Below are positions 58,551 through 64,000 of a DNA stretch of 64,000 bases, piece after piece. This DNA comes from Streptomyces dioscori (GTDB lineage: Bacteria > Actinomycetota > Actinomycetes > Streptomycetales > Streptomycetaceae). The stretch's first letter is position 1. Every line of letters starts with the position of its first letter. The notes beneath the pieces are model-generated. The model ran no database searches. It was not told the origin of the DNA and was given only the letters and a program-made list of their open reading frames with translations. A program made the translations under genes and the position numbers. The stretch is taken from contig NZ_KZ679059.1 of NCBI RefSeq assembly GCF_003024195.1, positions 80,645 through 144,644 of the forward strand. The letters run 5' to 3'.

Positions 58551-60038
58551 TCAGACCGCCTCTGCGGTCTCGGGCAGGTCGATGGCCAGCTGATCGGTCA
58601 GCTCGATGACGGCGGCGAGGTCCCCGAAGTCGCGGACGGCCGTGTCGACTGTTTTTCGGATACGAGTGTTGACCCGCTCCGAGCGCACTTTCTTGGCGAT
58701 CGTGAGGGCTTTGCGCACGAGGACCGTGCTCTGCTCGGGTTCACGCCGCAGGAGGTGCACCGTGCCCATTCCGACGAGGTTGAGGGCGTATGAACGCTGG
58801 TGTTCGGCGTCCTTCTCGAAGAGGTCGACGGCCTTCTGCATGACGGGCTCGGCCAGCGACGCGTACGCGGGACTGCGCCCGGCGACGTAGGCGAGGTCGC
58901 GGAAGGAGTGGCTGTTCTCGCCGTGCAGCTCGGCCTCGGAGAAGAAGCGGATCCAGTCGGCCTCGGGCTCGTCGAACTCCTCGGCGTCCTCGAAGGTGTC
59001 CTCCGCCATGCGCACCGCCCGCTTGCACTTCCCGGGCTGCCCCATGTTGGCGTAGGCACGGGCCTCCATCGCATACAGCATCGACTGCGTACGAGGGCTC
59101 GCGCAGTCCCGGCTGCCGTACTGGGCGAGGTGGATCAGCTCCAGCGCGTCGTCGGGCCGCCCCAGGTGGATCATCTGGCGGCTCATGCTGGAGAGGATGT
59201 ACGAGCCCAGCGGCCGGTCGGCGGCTTCCTTGGCGGCGTGCAGGGCGAGCACGAAGTACTTCTGGGCGGTGGGCTGGAGCCCCACGTCGTAGCTCATCCA
59301 CCCGGCCAGCTCGGCCAGTTCGGCGGCGACCTTGAACAGCCGCCTGGTGGTGGCCTCGGGCTGCGGCTCCTGGAGCAGGTCGGTCACCTCGTGCAGCTGG
59401 CCGACGACCGCCTTGCGGCGCAGACCGCCGCCGCACTGGGCGTCCCACTGGCGGAACATGACGGTGGTGGACTCCAGGAGGTCCAGCTCGGGCTGGGAGA
59501 GCCGGCCGGGGCGGCGCGAGGCGGCGGCGGAGGCGGCGGGCTCCGCGCGGGGGGTGGCGGGGCTGGGCACCAGCCAGCGCTGCATGGGCTCGATGAGCGT
59601 GGGTCCCGCGGACAGGACGAGGGACGTGCCGAGGAAGCCGCGGCGCGCCAGCATCAGGTCACTGCGGGAGAACTCGCTGATCAGGGCGACCGTCTGCGGG
59701 CCGGTCCAGGGCAGGTCCACGCCCGACACGGACGGTGACCGGTGGGCGGCGCGCAGGCCCAGGTCCTCGACGGCGACGACACAGCCGAAGCGCTCGGAGA
59801 ACAGCTCGGAGAGGATGCGCGGGATCGGCTCGCGCGGGTTCTCCCCGTCGAGCCAGCGGCGGACGCGCGAGGTGTCCGTCGAGATGTGGTTGGCGCCCAA
59901 CTGGCGTGCTCTGCGGTTGACCTGGCGCGCCAGCTCGCCCTTGGACCAGCCGCTGCGCACGAACCACGAACCCAACAGTTCATTGGGGCGTTTGTCCGTG
60001 CCAGTCGCGGTCGTCCCGCTTCCGCCGTTGCCGCCCAC
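58551..60038 (-). CDS. nsdA: NsdA-type regulator of antibiotic production and sporulation
   Basis: A 495-residue protein with an N-terminal helix-turn-helix-like region (NELLGSWFVRSGWSKGELARQVNRRARQLGANHISTDTSRVRRWLDGENPREPIPRIL) and a long TPR-like helical array (about 230-460). A hydrophobic segment after ARRGFLGTSLVLSAGP recalls a Tat-like motif inside the protein, a recurrent oddity of this family. Location directly upstream of amtB matches S. coelicolor nsdA, a negative regulator of development and antibiotics. GTG 60038 with GGGGGCG upstream is chosen; the frame is open to 60137. Confidence 0.85.
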   Translation of the reverse strand: MGGNGGSGTTATGTDKRPNELLGSWFVRSGWSKGELARQVNRRARQLGANHISTDTSRVRRWLDGENPREPIPRILSELFSERFGCVVAVEDLGLRAAHRSPSVSGVDLPWTGPQTVALISEFSRSDLMLARRGFLGTSLVLSAGPTLIEPMQRWLVPSPATPRAEPAASAAASRRPGRLSQPELDLLESTTVMFRQWDAQCGGGLRRKAVVGQLHEVTDLLQEPQPEATTRRLFKVAAELAELAGWMSYDVGLQPTAQKYFVLALHAAKEAADRPLGSYILSSMSRQMIHLGRPDDALELIHLAQYGSRDCASPRTQSMLYAMEARAYANMGQPGKCKRAVRMAEDTFEDAEEFDEPEADWIRFFSEAELHGENSHSFRDLAYVAGRSPAYASLAEPVMQKAVDLFEKDAEHQRSYALNLVGMGTVHLLRREPEQSTVLVRKALTIAKKVRSERVNTRIRKTVDTAVRDFGDLAAVIELTDQLAIDLPETAEAV

Positions 60039-60497
60039 TGGAACGCCCCCATCCCTGAACCCGCTTGCGCGCTGTATGCGCCAAGCCCTACCAGAATGCC
60101 GGTAAACAGGGCCGCCCGTCCGGCTGTTCTCACCCATCGAACGGGAAGCCGAGTTGCCTCCGGCATACCCACAAGTGCATGCGTCCCCAGGACCTGTGCA
60201 CTCACAGTAATCCTACGATCACCGCTCCAGCCATGACGATCCCGGAAACGCCACCATTCGCCACCCCTTCGAATGAACTCGCGGTGGCCACCACGCGATT
60301 CACTTGACACATGACGGCCGGAAGTGGGCGCAACGACGCACACCGGGGCGCGCGAAGTGGGACGCACCACCCGTGACGCATCCGGGCGCCGCATTCGAAC
60401 CGCGCGCGGAGGGGAACTGAGAGTACGGACGGCAACTGAGAGTCACTACTCGATTCCGTGACGTAACCATGGACACGCTGGACCCGTTGGAGGGGGC
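60039..60497. other. Divergent intergenic region nsdA / prim-pol gene
   Basis: 459 bp with lower G+C than surroundings, expected to hold both promoters. No gene, repeat or clear -35/-10 pair could be supported. Confidence 0.5.
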
Positions 60498-61151
60498 ATG
60501 GATTTCACGATCGGCGGCATCCGCGAAATTCGGTCCGGCTCGCGTCGCCGCGGCCGCTCCTCGGAGTGCACGGCCGTGGCCGAGTTCACCGGACTGTGGG
60601 GGTGGGACGTGGTGCCCGGCGCCCGCGCGGCCGCGGGCGCCTGCTCGTGCGGCCGTGCGGACTGCTCCCGCCGTGGCGCGCATCCCCTGGACTTCGCACC
60701 CGTCGTCCCGGCGCGGGCCACACTGGACGAGGTGACGGAGGCCTGGGGCGAGTTCCCCGGCGCCGCGGTGATGCTCCCCGTGGGCCGCGCCTTCGACATC
60801 ATCGAGGTCGCCGAGTCGGCGGGCCGCCGGGCCCTGGTCCGGCTCGAACGCATGGGTCTTCCGCTGGGCCCCGTGACCGTCACCCCCGAGGGCCGCGCCC
60901 ACTTCTTCGTCGCACCCGGCGCCGCGGCCGAACTGCCCCAGCTGCTCTACCGCATGGGCTGGGACGACGCCACACTCGACCTGCACGGCCTCGGGTCCGG
61001 TACGTACATCACGGCCCCGCCCTCCGACCGCGGCGGCCTCGGCCCGGTCCGCTGGCTCCGCTCCCCCGCGCTCGACTCGGCGACGAAGCCGCCGGCGGCC
61101 CGCCTGCTGCTGGGAACGCTGGCGTACGTGGCACACCGCTCGCGCGCATGA
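60498..61151 (+). CDS. Bifunctional DNA primase/polymerase N-terminal domain protein
   Basis: A 217-residue stand-alone prim-pol-like domain. WGWDVVPGARAAAGACSCGRADCSRRGAHPLDFAP has the Cys/His cluster and GAHP found in these domains; AVMLPVGRAFDIIEV corresponds to the strand that normally carries catalytic acids. Here it reads FDIIEVAE rather than a DxD pair, so catalytic competence is doubtful. No helicase domain is attached. ATG 60498 follows GGAGGGGGC. Conserved position between nsdA and ftsY in Streptomyces. Function unknown. Confidence 0.75.
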   Translation: MDFTIGGIREIRSGSRRRGRSSECTAVAEFTGLWGWDVVPGARAAAGACSCGRADCSRRGAHPLDFAPVVPARATLDEVTEAWGEFPGAAVMLPVGRAFDIIEVAESAGRRALVRLERMGLPLGPVTVTPEGRAHFFVAPGAAAELPQLLYRMGWDDATLDLHGLGSGTYITAPPSDRGGLGPVRWLRSPALDSATKPPAARLLLGTLAYVAHRSRA

Positions 61152-61174
61152 ACCAGGCCACGTAGGCAGGCCAC

Positions 61175-61244
61175 ATCGGCAGGCCGTACGGACCCGGCCG
61201 CACAGAGCTGTCGGCACAGGCTTCCTCGACAGAGGCCTGCCGAT
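61175..61244. other. Structured intergenic segment, candidate small RNA
   Basis: ATCGGCAGGCC (61175-61185) pairs with GGCCTGCCGAT (61234-61244), and CTGTCG/CGACAG (about 61208-61213 and 61227-61232) form an inner stem. A terminator follows at 61248-61288. The nested fold before a strong terminator resembles a small transcript or a long 3' UTR. Confidence 0.4.
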
Positions 61245-61247
61245 ACG

Positions 61248-61288
61248 GAAGGGCCCCGTTCCATCTGCACCATGGAGCGGGGCCCTTC
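61248..61288. terminator. Bidirectional terminator between prim-pol gene and ftsY
   Basis: A 17-bp stem, GAAGGGCCCCGTTCCAT with ATGGAGCGGGGCCCTTC (one G-T pair), loop CTGCACC. Convergent genes end at 61151 and 61317. Confidence 0.9.
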
Positions 61289-61316
61289 ATCACGCGCGTA
61301 CGGGTCGTACGCGTTC

Positions 61317-62498
61317 TCACTCTCCGATAAGGGCATCCACGAACGCTTCCGGCTCGAACGGGGCCAGGTCGTCCGCGCCCTCGCCCAGACCGATGAGCTT
61401 GACGGGGACACCCAGCTCACGCTGTACGGCGATGACGATGCCGCCCTTGGCCGTGCCGTCGAGCTTGGTCAGGACGATGCCGGTGATGTTCACGACCTCG
61501 GCGAAGACGCGGGCCTGCACCAGACCGTTCTGACCGGTGGTGGCGTCCAGGACGAGCAGCACCTCGTCGAGCGGCGCGTGCTTCTCGACGACACGCTTGA
61601 CCTTGCCGAGCTCGTCCATCAGGCCGGTCTTGGTGTGCAGCCGGCCGGCCGTGTCGATCAGTACGACGTCGGCACCCTCCTGGATGCCCTCCTTGACCGC
61701 GTCGAAGGCGATCGAGGCGGGGTCGCCGCCCTCGGGACCGCGTACGGTACGGGCGCCGACGCGCTCGCCCCAGGTCTGCAGCTGGTCGGCCGCGGCGGCC
61801 CGGAAGGTGTCGGCCGCGCCGAGCAGCACGTGCTTGCCGTCCGCGACCAGCACGCGCGCGAGCTTGCCGGTCGTGGTGGTCTTGCCGGTGCCGTTGACGC
61901 CGACGACCATCACGATGCCGGGCGTGTCCAGCGGTGACTCGGTGTGCACCGTGCGGTCGAAGTCGGGCACCAGCAGCGTGAGCAGTTCCTCGCGCAGCAG
62001 GCCGCGCAGCTCCTCGGGCGTGCGGGTGCCGAGCACCTTCACCCGCTCGCGCAGCCGCTCGACCAGCTCCTGGGTGGGCTGCACGCCGACGTCGGCGGTG
62101 AGCAGCGTGTCCTCGATCTCCTCCCAGGTGTCGTCGTCGAGGTGCTCGCGCGCGAGGAGCGTGAGGAGCCCCTTGCCGAGCGCGTTCTGCGAGCGGGAGA
62201 GCCGGGCGCGCAGCCGCACCAGGCGACCTGCGGTCGGCTCCGGGACCTCTACCTCGACCTCGACCGGGGCGGTCGCCGAGGCGTCCGGAAGATCCACCTC
62301 CTCTATCGTGCGGCGCGGTTCGTCGCGCGGCGTCTCGGCCTCGTCGCCGATGTGCGGCTCGGCCGGCGGTGCCGTGATGTCGGGGGCGGCGGGGGGCGGC
62401 GGGGGCAGCTGCTTGCGCCGGCGGCTGCCGACGACCAGGCCGCCGAGCGCGCCGATCACGACCACGGCGATGACTACAGCAAGGATGACGATTTCCAT
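61317..62498 (-). CDS. ftsY: Signal recognition particle receptor FtsY
   Basis: 393 residues: N-terminal membrane segment (EIVILAVVIAVVVIGALGGLVVG), an acidic/Pro-rich A domain, and an NG domain with GVNGTGKTTTTGKLA, DTFRAAAADQL, DTAGRLHTK, TKLDGTAKGG and the C-terminal FEPEAFVDALIGE. Unlike E. coli FtsY it has a real N-terminal membrane anchor, as usual in actinobacteria. ATG 62498 has no Shine-Dalgarno sequence; CATACT just upstream may indicate a leaderless or short-leader transcript. Confidence 0.96.
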   Translation of the reverse strand: MEIVILAVVIAVVVIGALGGLVVGSRRRKQLPPPPPAAPDITAPPAEPHIGDEAETPRDEPRRTIEEVDLPDASATAPVEVEVEVPEPTAGRLVRLRARLSRSQNALGKGLLTLLAREHLDDDTWEEIEDTLLTADVGVQPTQELVERLRERVKVLGTRTPEELRGLLREELLTLLVPDFDRTVHTESPLDTPGIVMVVGVNGTGKTTTTGKLARVLVADGKHVLLGAADTFRAAAADQLQTWGERVGARTVRGPEGGDPASIAFDAVKEGIQEGADVVLIDTAGRLHTKTGLMDELGKVKRVVEKHAPLDEVLLVLDATTGQNGLVQARVFAEVVNITGIVLTKLDGTAKGGIVIAVQRELGVPVKLIGLGEGADDLAPFEPEAFVDALIGE

Positions 62499-62550
62499 AA
62501 CGGGTCCAGTATGCGCGACCACCCCTGCGGCCCGCCCGCACCGTGTTTCG

Positions 62551-62758
62551 CGCCCCCGCCGCCCCTACCCTCCCCGTCACGTACTCGGGGGCGCTGCCCC
62601 CGAACCCCCGGTCCTCAAACGCCGGACGGGCTGAAAGACCAGCGGACCGTCCGCACATCTTCAGCCCGTCCGGCGTTTGAGGACGAGCGCGAAGCGCGAC
62701 AGGGGGCGAGGGGCGCAGCCCCATGCGTGGACGGGAACGGGTAGGGGCGGCGGGGGCG
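62551..62758. repeat. Nested inverted-repeat element, family B
   Basis: Same architecture as 12940-13147: outer arms (about 62551-62575 and 62727-62758) and an internal perfect 20-bp inverted repeat (62614-62633 and 62662-62681), plus GAGCGCGAAGCGC (62685-62697). It occupies most of the 333-bp gap between the divergent ftsY and LLM-oxidoreductase starts, so the two promoters must lie at its edges. Confidence 0.85.
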
Positions 62759-62831
62759 AGAACCCTGGCCAGCTGACGGCCCGTCAGCTACCGTCACCCC
62801 CACCACCCCACCCGCCGGCGAAGGGGGCCCC

Positions 62832-63806
62832 ATGCCCGTAACGGTCGTACGTTTCAACCTCGTCGACCCCACCCCCACACCCCCCTCCCTCAGCGACCGC
62901 TACAAGGCCGCCCTGGAGATGTCCGCCTACGCGGACGACCGCGGCATGACCACCGTCCAGACCGAGGAGCACCACGGCGCGCCCAACAACTGGCTGCCCT
63001 CCCCGTTCACCTTCGCGGGCGCGGTCTTCGGCGCCACCCGCAAGATCGCGGTCACGGTCTCGGCGATCATCGGCCCGCTGCACGACCCACTGCGCCTGGC
63101 CGAGGACATCGCCGTGCTCGACCTCCTCAGCGGCGGCCGCCTCGTCACGGTCGCGGGCATCGGCTACCGGCCCGAGGAGTACGCGCTCTTCGGCGTGGAC
63201 TACAAGCGCCGCGGCGCCCTCCAGGACGAGCTCCTGGAGACCCTGCTGAAGGCCTGGACCGGCGAGGACTTCGAGTACCGCGGCCGTACCGTACGGGTCA
63301 CTCCGCGGCCCTTCTCCGACCCGCACCCCCTGCTGCTGGTGGGCGGCTCCTCGAAGGCCGCGGCCCGGCGAGCGGCACGGCTCGGTCTGCCGTTCTTCCC
63401 CAGTGCGCATCTGCCGGACATCGAGGCGTACTACAAGGAGCGGCTCGTCGAGTACGGGACCGAGGGCTGGACCATGATGCCCGCGGCGGTGACACCGCTG
63501 CTGCACCTCGCCGAGGACCCGGACCGGGCGTGGGCCGAGCACGGCGAGCACTTCCTGCACGAGGCCAGTACGTACGCCTCCTGGCAGTCCTCGGACATCC
63601 GCTCGGCGGTGAGGTCGGGGGCTACGACGGTGGAGGAGCTGCGCGCCGAGGGCGTCTATCGGATCGTGACGCCGGAGGAGTGTCTGGCGCTGGGCCTCGA
63701 CAGCTACGTACTGCATCCGCTGTCCGGCGGGATGTCGGTCGACGAGGGGTGGCGCAGCATGCACCTGTTCTGTGAAAACGTGCTGCCCCGGCTCAAGGCC
63801 CTGTAG
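62832..63806 (+). CDS. LLM-class (luciferase-like) flavin-dependent oxidoreductase
   Basis: A 324-residue TIM-barrel monooxygenase/oxidoreductase using FMN or F420. Features: MTTVQTEEHH near the first strand, VSAIIGPLHDPLRLAEDIAVLDLLSGGRLVTVAGIGYRPEEYALFG (family signature), and LLVGGSSKAAARRAARLGLPFF. The substrate is unknown. GGGGGC lies shortly before ATG 62832. It diverges from ftsY and converges on the sugar permease gene; the 104 bp after it hold no clear hairpin. Confidence 0.88.
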   Translation: MPVTVVRFNLVDPTPTPPSLSDRYKAALEMSAYADDRGMTTVQTEEHHGAPNNWLPSPFTFAGAVFGATRKIAVTVSAIIGPLHDPLRLAEDIAVLDLLSGGRLVTVAGIGYRPEEYALFGVDYKRRGALQDELLETLLKAWTGEDFEYRGRTVRVTPRPFSDPHPLLLVGGSSKAAARRAARLGLPFFPSAHLPDIEAYYKERLVEYGTEGWTMMPAAVTPLLHLAEDPDRAWAEHGEHFLHEASTYASWQSSDIRSAVRSGATTVEELRAEGVYRIVTPEECLALGLDSYVLHPLSGGMSVDEGWRSMHLFCENVLPRLKAL

Positions 63807-63910
63807 GCCTGGGAACCGGGGCGGCACGCCCTCTTACGAGTACGGGGAGAAGGACAGCGGGGACTTGGCCCCTCCCCCCGGGTTCATGCGCCGGGCACGG
63901 CGGACGTGCG

Positions 63911-64000
63911 TCAGCCCATCTCCTCCAGGGTCTTGCCCTTGGTCTCCTTGACGAATTTGAGGACGAAGGGGATGGAGAGTGCGGCGAAGACGGTGTAGAT
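63911..64000 (-). CDS. glcP: MFS sugar/proton symporter, 3' end (GlcP-like)
   Basis: Only the last 29 codons are in the window. IYTVFAALSIPFVLKFVKET is the end of the last membrane helix, followed by KGKTLEEMG, the PETKG-type C-terminal signature of the sugar porter family. Location next to the LLM oxidoreductase and ftsY matches the glucose permease glcP1 of S. coelicolor; the symbol rests on this context and so is tentative. Confidence 0.7.
   Translation of the reverse strand: MYTVFAALSIPFVLKFVKETKGKTLEEMG

Noticed and set aside
1..64000. tRNA, rRNA, prophage or insertion-sequence genes
   Set aside because: None recognised on either strand; gene order is typical chromosomal core with accessory genes only on the left third.

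Overview
The window is a 64-kb piece of a Streptomyces chromosome core region. The evidence is very high G+C with strong third-position G/C, frequent GTG/TTG starts, and the order ftsY / nsdA-amtB-glnK-glnD / ffh / rpsP-khpA-rimM-trmD-rplS / four tandem signal peptidases / comM-dprA / whiG / rpsB-tsf / pyrH-frr-cdsA, which I recognise from Streptomyces (in S. coelicolor numbering roughly SCO5670 down to SCO5578). No phage, insertion sequence, CRISPR array, tRNA or rRNA was seen.

Layout. 1-4.5 kb: polyamine importer (permease cut by the window edge, ATPase, Tat lipoprotein) with an aminoaldehyde dehydrogenase. 4.7-16 kb: accessory genes (NADAR glycosidase, DUF4190 protein, adenosine deaminase family, glycerophosphodiesterase, serine hydrolase, PadR regulator, SGNH hydrolase), a second polyamine-binding lipoprotein broken by a frameshift, and a two-component system. 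16-19.6 kb: a second aminobutyraldehyde dehydrogenase diverging from an Lrp regulator and aminotransferase; with the importer this forms a dispersed polyamine-to-GABA catabolic locus. 19.9-31 kb: an FtsX/MacB-like ABC pair, VOC and LOG proteins, a sortase substrate, a TPP-riboswitch-controlled thiamine importer (thiBPQ), rlmN, and two small proteins. 31-64 kb: translation, secretion, lipid, nitrogen and SRP housekeeping genes, mostly on the minus strand in translationally coupled operons, ending with an LLM oxidoreductase and the 3' end of a GlcP-type sugar permease.

Regulatory highlights: a near-consensus DNA-damage promoter (RecA-NDp/PafBC type) placed for leaderless transcription of the NADAR gene; a TPP riboswitch with terminator; a GlnR-box-like array before amtB; competing RNA pairings in the rplS leader; and several strong hairpin terminators.

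The most unusual theme is repeats. At least three families of short G+C-rich palindromic elements fill intergenic gaps, and they also occur inside genes: one copy as an in-frame insertion in the NADAR protein, four as 22-residue peptide units in an ABC permease, and one as the C-terminal tail of a histidine kinase. This resembles in principle the protein-invading palindromic elements of Rickettsia.
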